Shown here: positions 46,007 through 56,400 of the stretch, one piece after another
Layout of the letters: the number at the start of each line of letters is the position of its first letter
Position numbering within the stretch: position 1 is the stretch's first letter
Assembly (NCBI GenBank): GCA_964654285.1
Contig: CAZZJC010000019.1
Coordinates: 19,734 to 83,733 of the forward strand
Origin: BJHQ01 sp964654285
GTDB lineage: Bacteria; Planctomycetota; UBA11346
Length of the DNA: 64,000 bases
Direction: 5' to 3'
Notes under the pieces: generated by a model
Seen by the model: only the letters and a program-made list of their open reading frames with translations
Database searches by the model: none
Told to the model about the DNA's origin: nothing
Position numbers and translations under genes: made by a program

Positions 46007-47110
46007 ATGACCAGAAAATTAACTGAGGAAACCTCAGAGCGATTGCAGCGAGTCGAGCAAATTACCTCACTTTTGCGCGCAGATCCCCTCCCCGCAGGGC
46101 TACTTCTGGCCCAGCTGAACCGAAACCGGACCGCAGACCAACGCGGCAAGGTCAGTCTGCGCAGCCTGCACCGCGACCTGGAATGGATGAAGAAACACCT
46201 GGGTCGCGAGGTTATCGAGCACATCCCGCGATCAGCCCTGCCCACCGCACCGGCGGGCGAGTCCCTCCACCACCGCTGGTACTACCGCATCGCTGCGGCC
46301 GAAGACCTGATCCCAGTGAAAGCCGAGCTGGGTTTTGTCTCGGAAATGGAAGCGTTGGCCCTGCAGACGGCCCGAGCCCAACTGACCTCGCCACCTCCGC
46401 CGGGGACGACCAAGGCTCGGTCCGCAACCGATGCCGGTCCGCTGGCCAACGCCCTGGCGCGCCTCATCCAACGCCTGGGCCTGGACGCCGCTGCCACCCG
46501 CACGCCGGACCTCATCGGCGTCAATTTTTCAGCGCCGGAAGCCTACGACCCGCGTCACGTCCTGACCATCCTGCGTGCCATCCGCCTGGGTGACGCCGTG
46601 GCCATGCGGTATGGCTCGCGCGACAAGCCGGTGCGCGACGTCATCGTCCAGCCGATCCGAGTGGCGCTGACCGACGGCGAACCCTACCTCTGGGCCTGGG
46701 ACGGCAGCGCGAAGAAGATAAAAACCTACAAAATCGCCCGCGCCGAGTGCGTCGTGGCCCGGCCAGCCTTGCCCAAGGTCCCCAGCGGCCTGGACGCCGA
46801 GGTTCGCGCCTCGCTGGCGCAGGCATTTCGCGGCGTGTCCAGTCCAGGTCAGCGCGGACGCGTCACGGTTCGTTTCACCGCCCAGGCGGTGCCGTTCGTC
46901 CGGCAGCGACGATTCGGCGGCGCCCAGACCTGGGACGATCTGCCCGATGGCGGCGCCCGGGTGAGCTTCAATACCCACGGCATGGAGGCCGTTCGGCATT
47001 GGCTGCTGCAATTTGGCGGCGAAGCGGTGGCGGAGAAGCCGGCGGAGCTGGTGACGTGGGTGGCGGGGCAGGTGCGGGTGATGGCGGAGCGGTATGCGGC
47101 TTCACCGTGA
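46007..47110 (+). CDS. WYL-domain transcriptional regulator
   Basis: A 367-residue regulator: an N-terminal winged helix (about 10-75; SLRSLHRDLEWMKK), a WYL domain in the middle (about 190-250; PIRVALTDGEPYLWAWD) and a WCX-like C terminus (VSFNTHGMEAVRHWLLQFG). Such proteins repress or activate defence operons (established for BrxR/CapW types). The ATG at 46007 follows GAGGA. It is divergent from the HIRAN operon, with the palindrome between, and upstream of the restriction locus, so it could control either or both. Confidence 0.88.
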   Translation: MTRKLTEETSERLQRVEQITSLLRADPLPAGLLLAQLNRNRTADQRGKVSLRSLHRDLEWMKKHLGREVIEHIPRSALPTAPAGESLHHRWYYRIAAAEDLIPVKAELGFVSEMEALALQTARAQLTSPPPPGTTKARSATDAGPLANALARLIQRLGLDAAATRTPDLIGVNFSAPEAYDPRHVLTILRAIRLGDAVAMRYGSRDKPVRDVIVQPIRVALTDGEPYLWAWDGSAKKIKTYKIARAECVVARPALPKVPSGLDAEVRASLAQAFRGVSSPGQRGRVTVRFTAQAVPFVRQRRFGGAQTWDDLPDGGARVSFNTHGMEAVRHWLLQFGGEAVAEKPAELVTWVAGQVRVMAERYAASP

Positions 47111-47146
47111 TGTTTGCACAATGCCCACCCAGTAGGAAGATGCCCT

Positions 47147-47176
47147 TGCCGCAGCAGGGGATTCTCTGCTGCGGCA
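47147..47176 (+). terminator. Hairpin between WYL regulator and restriction locus
   Basis: TGCCGCAGCAG and CTGCTGCGGCA form a perfect 11-bp stem with an eight-base loop. There is no T-tract, so it may terminate weakly, attenuate, or serve as a binding site. It lies 37 bases after the WYL stop. Confidence 0.5.
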
Positions 47177-47204
47177 CGAACGATCACACGATTAAGGACT
47201 GATC

Positions 47205-48305
47205 ATGCCCATCGAACTGGGCTTCTGGCGCCTGAACGGCAACCAGCCCGCCCGGCTGGAGTCCTCTGGCCTTGATCTGGAGTCGCGCCTGGAGGACATC
47301 CTGGCTAGCGATCTCGACATCCTGAACCCCGGCCTGCTGCTCATCGGCCGCCAGGTGCCGACCAGCTATGGCAAGTTCATCGACCTCCTGGCCCTCGATG
47401 CCCAGGGCAATGTGGTGGTGATCGAGCTCAAGCGCGACCGCACCCCGCGCGAAGTGGTGGCGCAGGTCCTCGACTACGGCTCGTGGGTGCGCAGCCTCAC
47501 CGACGAGCAGCTGGCCAGCATCTTCGAGGGCTTCTTGGCCAAGTACCACAAGGGGTCGGTTGGGCTCAGCCTCGACGAGGCCTTCTGCAAGCGCTTCGGC
47601 CTGAAGGACATGCCAGAGGAACTGAACGCCCAGCACGAACTGGTCATCGTCGCCAGCGAACTGGACCCAAGCACCGAGCGCATCGTCACCTATCTGGCCG
47701 ACCAGTACGGGGCACAGATCAACGCGGTCTTCTTCCGGGTTTTCAAGGACGGCAGCAACGAGTACCTCAGTCGCGTCTGGCTGCGCGACCCCACCGAGGT
47801 CGAGGTGTCGCTGGCCAATAACCCGCATGCCGGTGACTGGAACGGCGAGTTCTACGTCTCCTTTGGCCACGATGACGAGCGCCATTGGGACGATGCCCGT
47901 GCCCTCGGCTATATCGCTGCCGGCGGTGGTTCGTGGTACAGCAAGACGCTCAGCATCCTTGAGCCCGGGGCCCGGATCTGGGTCAACGTCCCCAAGCACG
48001 GCTACGTGGGCGTCGGCGAGGTGCTGGACACGGTGAAGCCGATCAACGAATTCACCGTTCCCGTCAACGGCAAGCAGATGCCCATTACCGAGGCCACCAA
48101 GCGCCTACCGCCAGGCAATGTGCCCGAGGACAAGCGCGAGTACTTCGTGCGCGTGCGCTGGATCAAGGCCGTCCCGCTGAATCAGGCGGTCAAGGAGCGC
48201 GGCTTCTTCGGCAACCAGAACTCCGCTGCCAAACCTACTGCCGCCAAGTGGGTGCACACCGTCGCCCGCCTGAAGCAGCGCTTCACTATCCCCGACCCCA
48301 CCTGA
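47205..48305 (+). CDS. NucS/DUF91-like PD-(D/E)XK nuclease
   Basis: A 366-residue protein. Residues about 40-110 hold a PD-(D/E)XK core: FIDLLALDAQGN with Asp near 58, then VVVIELKRD with the E-x-K pair near 75-77, and a following VLDYGSWV helix, as in NucS/DUF91 endonucleases. The C-terminal half (about 200-366) is not recognised. AAGGA six bases before the ATG supports the start. It precedes hsdR by 7 bases, so it is the first gene of the restriction locus. Its role there is unknown. Confidence 0.72.
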   Translation: MPIELGFWRLNGNQPARLESSGLDLESRLEDILASDLDILNPGLLLIGRQVPTSYGKFIDLLALDAQGNVVVIELKRDRTPREVVAQVLDYGSWVRSLTDEQLASIFEGFLAKYHKGSVGLSLDEAFCKRFGLKDMPEELNAQHELVIVASELDPSTERIVTYLADQYGAQINAVFFRVFKDGSNEYLSRVWLRDPTEVEVSLANNPHAGDWNGEFYVSFGHDDERHWDDARALGYIAAGGGSWYSKTLSILEPGARIWVNVPKHGYVGVGEVLDTVKPINEFTVPVNGKQMPITEATKRLPPGNVPEDKREYFVRVRWIKAVPLNQAVKERGFFGNQNSAAKPTAAKWVHTVARLKQRFTIPDPT

Positions 48306-48312
48306 GCCCGCC

Positions 48313-50757
48313 ATGTCTAAGAAGGCCCTCAGCGAGACCGACATCCGCAGCAAGTTCATCACCCCAGCGGTGATCAAGGCTGGCTGGGATCTGCAGACGC
48401 AGATCCGCGAAGAGGTCTCCTTCACCAAGGGCCGCATCATCGTGCGCGGCAAGCTGGTCACCCGCGGCAAGGCCAAGCGCGCCGACTACATCCTGTCCTA
48501 CCGACCCAACCTGCCCATCGCCCTGATCGAGGCCAAAGACAACACCTGCGCCGTCGGTGACGGCATGCAGCAGGCCCTCGACTATGCCGAGACCCTGGGC
48601 ATCCCCTTCGTCTTCACGTCCAACGGCGATGGCTTCGTCTTCCATGACCGCACCGGGCAGGCTGCGCAGACCGAGACGACGCTGACCCTCGATCAGTTCC
48701 CCAGCCCGGACCAGCTCTGGGCCCGGTACTGCGCCTGGAAGGGCCTGAAACCGGCCAACGAGTCCGTCGTCCTGCAGCCCTTCCACGATGACGGCAGTGG
48801 CAAGGGACCGCGCTACTACCAGGTCAACGCCATCAACGCCGCGATGGTAGCCATCGCCAAGGGCCAGAACCGCGTCCTGCTGGTGATGGCCACCGGCACC
48901 GGCAAGACCTACACCGCCTTTCAGATCATCTGGCGGCTGTGGAAGGCCGGGCTCAAGAAGCGCATCCTCTTCCTGGCCGACCGCAACGTGCTGGTCGATC
49001 AGACCATGGTGAACGACTTCCGGCCCTTCGGCCCGGCCATGGCCAAGCTCAGCACCGCTTCGAAGACCATCGAGCGCATGGACGGCAGCACCGTCGATCT
49101 GGCCGTGGCGCTCGACAGCAAGCGGCGCATCGACACCGCCTTCGAGATCTACCTCGGTCTCTACCAGGCGATCACCGGTCCGGATGAGAAGGACAAGCTC
49201 TTCCGCGAGTTTTCGCCCGGCTTCTTCGACCTGATCGTGGTCGATGAGTGCCACCGCGGCAGCGCTGCCGAGGACTCCGCCTGGCGCGAGATCTTGGAAT
49301 ACTTCGGCACCGCCACCCAGATCGGCCTCACCGCCACGCCAAAAGAGACCGAGTACGTCTCCAACATCGCCTACTTCGGCGCTCCGGTCTTCAGCTATTC
49401 ACTCAAGCAGGGTATCCGTGACGGTTTCCTGGCGCCCTACAAGGTGGTGAAGATCCATCTCGACATCGATGTCGAGGGCTACCGCCCGCAGAAGGGCGAG
49501 CAGGACAAGCACGGCAAGGTCATCGAAGACCGCCAATACAACCAGAAGGACTTCGACCGGAACCTGGTCATCGACAAGCGCACCGAGCGGGTGGCCAAGT
49601 GGATCAGCGACTTCCTCAAGGCCAGCAAAGACCGCCTGCAGAAGACCATTGTCTTCTGCGTCGACACCGACCACGCCGCCCGCATGCGTCAGGCCTTGGT
49701 CAACGAGAACGCCGACCTGGTCGCCGCCAATGCCAAGTACGTCATGCGCATCACCGGCGATGACAGCGAAGGCTGCGCCCAGATCGGCAACTTCATCGAT
49801 CCCGAGGCCTTGCACCCGGTCATCGTCACGACCTCGCGGCTGCTTTCCACCGGCGTCGATGCCCAGACCTGCCGCCTGATCGTCCTCGACCGCGAGGTAG
49901 GCTCGATGACCGAGTTCAAACAGATCGTCGGGCGCGGCACCCGCGTCCATGAGGACACCAAGAAGTACTACTTCACCCTCATCGACTTCCGCAAGGCCAC
50001 CAACCACTTTGCCGACCCGGACTTCGACGGCGAGCCGGTGCAGATCTACCAGCCTGGCGAGCAGGACGACCCCGTCCCGCCCGAGGACGAGACGCCCAAG
50101 GACGAGAACGGCGACTATCTGCCGGTCGAGCCGGGCGGCGATGAGACGGTGGTCGTGGATCCGACGGACGACGGCGCGCTACGGGAAAAGCACGTCAAAT
50201 ACCACGTAGCCGGCAAGCGCGTCGCCGTCCTGGCCGAGCGCGTCGAATACCTGGACGAGCACGGCAAGCTGGTCACCGAGAGCCTGCGCGACTACTCGAA
50301 GCGCGAGTTGAAGCGGCGCTTCGCCAGTCTGCACGCCTTCCTCACCACCTGGCAGGCCGCCGAGCGCAAGCAGGCGATCATCGATGAGTTGGCCGGGCAC
50401 GGCCTGCTCCTTGATCCGCTGTCTGAAGAAGTCGGCAAGGACCTCGACCCCTTCGACCTCATCTGCCACATCGCCTTCGACCAGCCGCCCCTGACCCGCC
50501 GCGAGCGGGCCGAGCAGGTGCGCAAGCGTGATGTCTTCACCAGGTTTGGGTCCCAGGCACGTGAAGTGCTGGAGGCCATCCTGGCCAAGTACCAGGATGT
50601 CGGCCCCAAAGACCTCGACGATCCCAAGATCCTGACGCTGGATCCCTTCCGCCAGATGGGCACCCCGGTGCAGTTGATCAAGGCCTTCGGCGGCAAGGAT
50701 GGCTTTGCCAAGGCCGTGCACGACCTGCAATCCGCCCTCTATACGGCCACGGCCTGA
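48313..50757 (+). CDS. hsdR: Type I restriction subunit R
   Basis: An 814-residue translocase-nuclease. The N-terminal HSDR_N nuclease core has IALIEAKDN near residue 70. The motor has MATGTGKTYTA (Walker A, about 193), VVDECHRGS (about 307) and GLTATP. The helicase C half contains TTSRLLSTGVDAQ and QIVGRGTRVHED. Sequence style is the EcoEI-type R subunit. It cuts unmethylated DNA after translocation. It is co-oriented with hsdM and hsdS; a DUF1016 gene is inserted between hsdR and hsdM. Confidence 0.95.
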   Translation: MSKKALSETDIRSKFITPAVIKAGWDLQTQIREEVSFTKGRIIVRGKLVTRGKAKRADYILSYRPNLPIALIEAKDNTCAVGDGMQQALDYAETLGIPFVFTSNGDGFVFHDRTGQAAQTETTLTLDQFPSPDQLWARYCAWKGLKPANESVVLQPFHDDGSGKGPRYYQVNAINAAMVAIAKGQNRVLLVMATGTGKTYTAFQIIWRLWKAGLKKRILFLADRNVLVDQTMVNDFRPFGPAMAKLSTASKTIERMDGSTVDLAVALDSKRRIDTAFEIYLGLYQAITGPDEKDKLFREFSPGFFDLIVVDECHRGSAAEDSAWREILEYFGTATQIGLTATPKETEYVSNIAYFGAPVFSYSLKQGIRDGFLAPYKVVKIHLDIDVEGYRPQKGEQDKHGKVIEDRQYNQKDFDRNLVIDKRTERVAKWISDFLKASKDRLQKTIVFCVDTDHAARMRQALVNENADLVAANAKYVMRITGDDSEGCAQIGNFIDPEALHPVIVTTSRLLSTGVDAQTCRLIVLDREVGSMTEFKQIVGRGTRVHEDTKKYYFTLIDFRKATNHFADPDFDGEPVQIYQPGEQDDPVPPEDETPKDENGDYLPVEPGGDETVVVDPTDDGALREKHVKYHVAGKRVAVLAERVEYLDEHGKLVTESLRDYSKRELKRRFASLHAFLTTWQAAERKQAIIDELAGHGLLLDPLSEEVGKDLDPFDLICHIAFDQPPLTRRERAEQVRKRDVFTRFGSQAREVLEAILAKYQDVGPKDLDDPKILTLDPFRQMGTPVQLIKAFGGKDGFAKAVHDLQSALYTATA

Positions 50758-50758
50758 C

Positions 50759-51904
50759 ATGCCTCGCTCACCTCGCGCCCTCATCCTGGCCAGCGCCACC
50801 CGCTTCACCCGTGGGCGTACGCGTGGTGACGCGCACTTCCCCGCTGCCCCTGCCCGGGCCAACGTGCCCAGCAACTACGGCACCCTGCTGGCCGACCTCA
50901 AGCAGCGCATCGCGCAGCAGCGCTTGCGCGTGGTGCTGGCCAGCAACGCGGCCCTGCTGGAACTCTATGCCGACATCGGCCAAGCCATCCTTGCCCGCCA
51001 GACGGCAGAAGGCTGGGGAACCAAGGTCATTGATCGCCTATCTATCGACCTGAAGGCGGCCTTCCCGGACATGACCGGGTTTTCCCCGCGCAATCTCGTC
51101 TACATGCGCACCTTCGCTGCCGCCTGGCCGAAGCGCGAATTTACGCAAGCACCGCTTGCGCAATTGTCCTGGAACCACCACCAGGCCCTGCTCGACAAGC
51201 TGAAGACCTTGGACGACCGCCTGTGGTACGCCGGCCAAGCCGCCCAGCACGGCTGGTCGCGCAACATCCTGGCCATGCAGATCGAGGGCCAGGCCAAGCG
51301 GCGCAGCGGCAAGGCTCAAAGCAACTTCGCCGTCACCCTGCCGCCCACCACTTCGGACCTGGCCACCCAGATATTCAAGGATCCCTACCTCTTCGACTTC
51401 CTGGGCACCAATGCGCCCCGGCGCGAGGCCGAGCTGGAGCAGGGCCTGATCGACCACATTCAGCGCTTCCTGCTGGAGCTCGGCCAGGGCTTCGCCTTCG
51501 TCGGCCGGCAGGTCCACCTGGAATTCGCCGACCAGGACCACTACCTCGACCTGCTGTTCTACCACCTGCGCCTGCGCTGCTATGTGGTCATCGAACTGAA
51601 GGCCGGCGCCTTCGAGCCCGGCCACGCCGCGCAGCTCAACCTGTACCGCGCCGCCGTCGATGACCTGCTGCGTCATCCCGATGACAAGCCGACCATCGGC
51701 CTGTTGCTGGTGAAGGACAAGAACCGCGTCCTGGTCGAATACGCTCTGGCCGGCTACTCCGCCCCCATCGGCGTCGCCGCCTGGCAGACGCAGTTGACGC
51801 AGAAGCTGCCCAAGAATCTCCGCCCCAGCCTGCCCACGGTCGAAGAGATCGAGGCCGAGCTGGCACCGCCTGCACCCACAAAAATGAGCAAGAAGAAGCG
51901 CTAA
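50759..51904 (+). CDS. DUF1016/YhcG-family PD-(D/E)XK nuclease
   Basis: A 381-residue protein. The N-terminal helical domain (about 40-150; SRNILAMQIEGQAKRR after it) and C-terminal PD-(D/E)XK domain (about 215-345) match the DUF1016/YhcG family. Key segments are FVGRQVHLEFADQDHYLDLLFYH and VVIELKAGAFEPG. The first 45 residues are a basic, low-complexity leader, and an internal start is possible. It starts one base after the hsdR stop and ends immediately before hsdM. DUF1016 proteins recur inside type I systems. Confidence 0.88.
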   Translation: MPRSPRALILASATRFTRGRTRGDAHFPAAPARANVPSNYGTLLADLKQRIAQQRLRVVLASNAALLELYADIGQAILARQTAEGWGTKVIDRLSIDLKAAFPDMTGFSPRNLVYMRTFAAAWPKREFTQAPLAQLSWNHHQALLDKLKTLDDRLWYAGQAAQHGWSRNILAMQIEGQAKRRSGKAQSNFAVTLPPTTSDLATQIFKDPYLFDFLGTNAPRREAELEQGLIDHIQRFLLELGQGFAFVGRQVHLEFADQDHYLDLLFYHLRLRCYVVIELKAGAFEPGHAAQLNLYRAAVDDLLRHPDDKPTIGLLLVKDKNRVLVEYALAGYSAPIGVAAWQTQLTQKLPKNLRPSLPTVEEIEAELAPPAPTKMSKKKR

Positions 51905-53401
51905 ATGTCTGTCAGCACCACGGTCAAATCCATCCAGGACATCATGCGGCAGGACAGCGGCGTCGATGGCGACGCCCAGCGCCTGTCGCAGCTCTGCTGG
52001 TTGTTCTTCCTCAAGATCATCGACGACCAGGACCAAGAGCTGGAACTCACCCGCGACGGCTACCAGTCGCCGATCCCAAAGTCCTACCGCTGGCGTGTCT
52101 GGGCCGCCGATCCGGAAGGGCTGACCGGCGAGGCCCTGATGGAGTTCGTCAACGGCCAGCTCTTCCCGGCCCTGAAAGAGCTGCCCATCGGCAGCGGCCC
52201 CAGCGCCAACCGGCGCAAGGTGGTGCGGGCGGTCTTCGAGGACGCTTACAATTTCATGAAGTCCGGCCAGCTGCTGCGCCAGGTGATCAACAAGATCAAT
52301 GCGGTGGACTTCAACAACCTGGCCGACCGGCAGCACTTCGGCGACATCTACGAGCAATTGCTGTCCGACCTGCAAAGCGCCGGCAACGCCGGCGAGTACT
52401 ACACGCCGCGCGCCGTCACCCAGTTCATGGTCGATCGTGTCGATCCCCGCCCCGGCGAGATCGTCTTCGACCCCGCCTGCGGCACCGGCGGCTTCCTGAC
52501 CTGCGCCATCCGCCATATGCGCGACGCGCAGAACCCGCACCGGGTGCAATCGGTCGCCGATGAGGCGCGCATGCAGGCCGGCCTGCGCGCGGTCGAAAAG
52601 AAGCAGCTGCCGCACCTGCTGTGCAGCACCAACCTGCTGCTGCATGGCATCGAGGACCCCAGCTTCGTCCGCCATGACAACACCCTGGCCAAGCCCTACA
52701 TCAGTTGGGGCCAGTCCGACCGCGTCGATGTGGTGCTGACCAATCCGCCCTTCGGCGGGCGCGAGGAAGACGGCATCGAGTCCAACTTCCCCCAGCACTT
52801 CCGCACCAAGGAGACCGCCGACCTCTTTCTGGCCCTGATCATCCGCCTGCTGAAGCCGGGCGGCCGGGCCGCCATCGTCCTGCCCGATGGCACCCTCTTC
52901 GGCGAAGGCGTGAAGACCCGGCTCAAGGAAGCCCTGCTGGCCGAGTGCAACCTGCACACCATCGTCCGTCTGCCCAACGGCGTGTTCAATCCCTATACCG
53001 GCATTCGCACCAATCTTCTGTTCTTTACCAAGGGTGGGCCGACGAAGGAGGTCTGGTACTACGAGCACCCGTACCCGCCGGGGGCCAAGAGTTACAACAA
53101 GTCGAAGCCCATTCGATTTGAGGAGTTCGCCGCCGAGCGGGCGTGGTGGGGTGAGGAGCGGGATGGGTTCGCGGCGCGGGTGGAGCATGCGCAGGCGTGG
53201 AAGGTGAGCGCCGAGGTCATCAAGGCTGGTGGGTACAATCTCGATCTGAAGAATCCGCATGCGCCGGAGGACGAGGTTGCGGATGTGGAGCATTTGTTGC
53301 CGCAATACGAGCGCTTGTTGACCGAAATTCGCGCCACTCGAAATGAATTGCGTGATAACCTGACCAAGGCTATTGCCGACGCTGCAGGGCGAGCCCAGTG
53401 A
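51905..53401 (+). CDS. hsdM: Type I restriction subunit M (N6-adenine methyltransferase)
   Basis: A 498-residue modification subunit. A helical N-terminal domain is followed by the SAM-binding motif DPACGTGGFL near residue 189 and the catalytic NPPFGG near 279. The ATG directly abuts the preceding stop, and its own stop overlaps the hsdS start (GTGA). It methylates adenines at the recognition site set by HsdS. Its 3' end is less GC-rich than the rest. Confidence 0.95.
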   Translation: MSVSTTVKSIQDIMRQDSGVDGDAQRLSQLCWLFFLKIIDDQDQELELTRDGYQSPIPKSYRWRVWAADPEGLTGEALMEFVNGQLFPALKELPIGSGPSANRRKVVRAVFEDAYNFMKSGQLLRQVINKINAVDFNNLADRQHFGDIYEQLLSDLQSAGNAGEYYTPRAVTQFMVDRVDPRPGEIVFDPACGTGGFLTCAIRHMRDAQNPHRVQSVADEARMQAGLRAVEKKQLPHLLCSTNLLLHGIEDPSFVRHDNTLAKPYISWGQSDRVDVVLTNPPFGGREEDGIESNFPQHFRTKETADLFLALIIRLLKPGGRAAIVLPDGTLFGEGVKTRLKEALLAECNLHTIVRLPNGVFNPYTGIRTNLLFFTKGGPTKEVWYYEHPYPPGAKSYNKSKPIRFEEFAAERAWWGEERDGFAARVEHAQAWKVSAEVIKAGGYNLDLKNPHAPEDEVADVEHLLPQYERLLTEIRATRNELRDNLTKAIADAAGRAQ

Positions 53402-56400
53402 AAACAACTGCCCTAATGAAATTGCTCGCTAATTACTTGGATATTCCGGGTGCTATTCCGCGGGTGCGCGAGGCCATTTGGAAGTTAGCCATACAAGGGA
53501 AAATTGCCCACCAACATTCATCCGATGGATCGGCCGACAGCGATTTACTAATCATTCAAATGGAACGATCAAAAAAGCACGAAAGTGGTGGAATAAAGCA
53601 AAAGAATTCAATGGCCATTGATCATAAAGAATTCCCCTTTGACGTTCCGACCTCCTGGAAATGGATAAGGCTTGCATCCATATGTCGACCGCAAGCTGGA
53701 TTTGCATTTCCGTCTTCTGCCTTCACTGATTTGCAGCGAGGGCTTCCGATTATTCGAATTCGTGACATATCGAATGACAGAACGCAGGCTTATTATCAAG
53801 GCGAATATAGACCGGAATTCTTGGTTAACACTGGGGACTACTTGGTGGGGATGGATGGGAACTTTAATGTCGCAAAATGGCGTGGTCCCAAGGCCCTATT
53901 AAATCAACGGGTGTCTCGCCTCCAGTGGTTCTCGGACGACATCAGTCACTCATTTTTCGCACAGGCACTTCAGTATCAACTTTGGAATCTTCAGGGAACC
54001 AAGGCCTACACAACCGTTGATCATCTATCCACGAAACAGATTGAAAACGCCTTAATCCCATTCCCCCCTCTCGCAGAACAAAAGCGCATCGTGGCCAAGG
54101 TGGAAGAGTTGATGGCGGTGTGTGATCGCCTGGAGGCGCAGCAGCGCGAGCGCGACACCCGCCACGCCGCCCTCGCCCGCGCCGCCCTCGCCCGCTTCGC
54201 CGCCGCCCCCACCCTGGACAACCTCCAGTACCTCTTCCATCCCGCCTATGACATTGCACCGGATGAATTACGGAAGTCCATTCTGCGGATGGCTGTAAAT
54301 GGAACCCTGATTCCATTTGCGCCACAACCAGGAAGTCGCGTTTCAGATCATTATGACTTCATCAATGGGTATGCCTTTAAGAGCGAGTGGTTTCGGGAGT
54401 CTGGTGTTCGACTGTGTCGCAACATTAACGTTGGGCACGGATCTTTGAATTGGCACGAATTGGCGTGCCTCGACATTGATAGGGCTTCGGAGTATAATCG
54501 TTTCTCACTTGGAGTTGGCGACATTGTCCTTTCTCTTGATCGCCCAATCATCTCAACGGGCCTAAAAGTTGCTCGGATTAGGCCTGACGATTTGCCCTGT
54601 CTTCTTCTTCAGCGCGTTGCAAAACCAACACCAAAGCATTCGGACCTGAGTTTAGATTATTTCTATCTGTGGCTAAATTCACCGTGTTTTATGGATGCGA
54701 TTGACCCAGGGCGAAGCAACGGCGTGCCCCATATTTCCACCAGGGAGGTACTTGGGCTTTCACTCAACATGCCTCCCTTGGACGTTCAAAAGGACATCGT
54801 CGCTACTGTCCACCGGCTCATGTCCTTGGTCGACCGCTACGAATCCCAACTCGCCACCGCCAGCAACACTGCCACCCGCCTGCTCGACGCGCTAGTGGCC
54901 GAGCTCACCGGAACTGTGCGGTCGTCTGCTTTCACCAAGCCGGACCGGACCCCTCACCGGGCCCCATTGCACAATGCGCTGCCCGAAAGCGCTGGGCGCG
55001 AGCCCGGCCCTGATGCCAATGAACCAGCATTCACTCGCGAAGCGACGAGTGCCATTCGGACTGGAGTTCGGCATTCCCATGGCGAAATCAAGGACGACGA
55101 TCTCACCCGGCTCCTCATCCTCCTCCGCAAAAGCCGCAGCCTCACCAGTGGTGAAGCTCAGGTCGCCACCGGCCTCGACCCCACCGTCCTGCGCAACTTA
55201 TTCAAGACCCTGATCAACCAGGGCCTGGTTTACACCGAAGGTCAGAGACGAGGAATGAGATATCACATCATGAACAATGGCGTTTCAACCGAAAACAAAC
55301 TCATGAATAAAATTGAAAGTCCAACCGGCTTTTCTCTCCGTCGATTCGCCATGTCGAGTGGGTACAGAAGCCTTGATGCATTTGATTTGGTATTGCAGCC
55401 AATTGAAAACGTCAAAGAGCCATCTCCCGTAGTCCTAGTCGGCCTTAACGGGTCTGGAAAATCAAATCTGATTGAAGCCCTGGTGGATTCCCTGTGTTAC
55501 GTTGAGCTCTTCAATGTTCCGTGGGACATACCACAAAAATACCGCTCAAATCGCCACCGCTTCGAGATTGAATACGACATCACCATAAATGATGTTAAAT
55601 TCAAAGTAAAGATCGTTAAAAATAAGCAAGCCGGCCTGGAGATGACAACAGAGGACGGTGATGGGAAAACGCGAGAAGTCGAACGCGGGGAATCGCAGCT
55701 TTCTTATCTTCCTAGTCATATTGCCGGTTACTCATCTGGTTTAAACGAGACGCTTAGCCATCCGTTCTACAGGACAAAAGCCCTTTACTCCGATGAAGTA
55801 TATTCGGCGGCAAAGATCACTGAAAAGAGATCAATTCCCTATCCAAGCAGAACATATTTCATGGATTATGAAATGAACTCTGCAATATTAATTACCAATG
55901 ATATATTTGGGGATAACGAATTCAAAAAAATGATTGCAAATAATACACGCGTTGATGGAGTCTGCACCTTTGATATTACATTTCGGGCAAAGAGGCCCGG
56001 ATCAAAAGGCGACATTCTATTGACGGATGAACTTACAAATATTGTCGAATCTTTCGCTAAATGCGCACAAATACAAAACTTTAGTTTTTCCGACGAGGCG
56101 GTGTTCTCCTATGATTTTCGCAATCATATTACCAGAAGTCTGTTCCTTGAACACTTTAAAACAGCCGACCGCTTGTTCTCATCCTTGTATAAATGGTCCC
56201 TTCTTAATGCGCTCGCCCTTGATGGCGAACAGCGCAAGATATACTTAAAAGACGACATCACGGCGGGTGCCCTTGATCGCGCCCCAACCATTCGTCCTAA
56301 GGATAGGGCATTCGATATATCGAATTTAAAGTTAGCGGTCAGCGGATTGAAAAAGGAAATGGATTACTCGGGATTGAGCGACGGCGAGCATCAATTTGTT

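Noticed and set aside
51038..53407. A 789-codon minus-strand open frame
   Set aside because: Antisense to the DUF1016 and hsdM genes; no recognisable motif.
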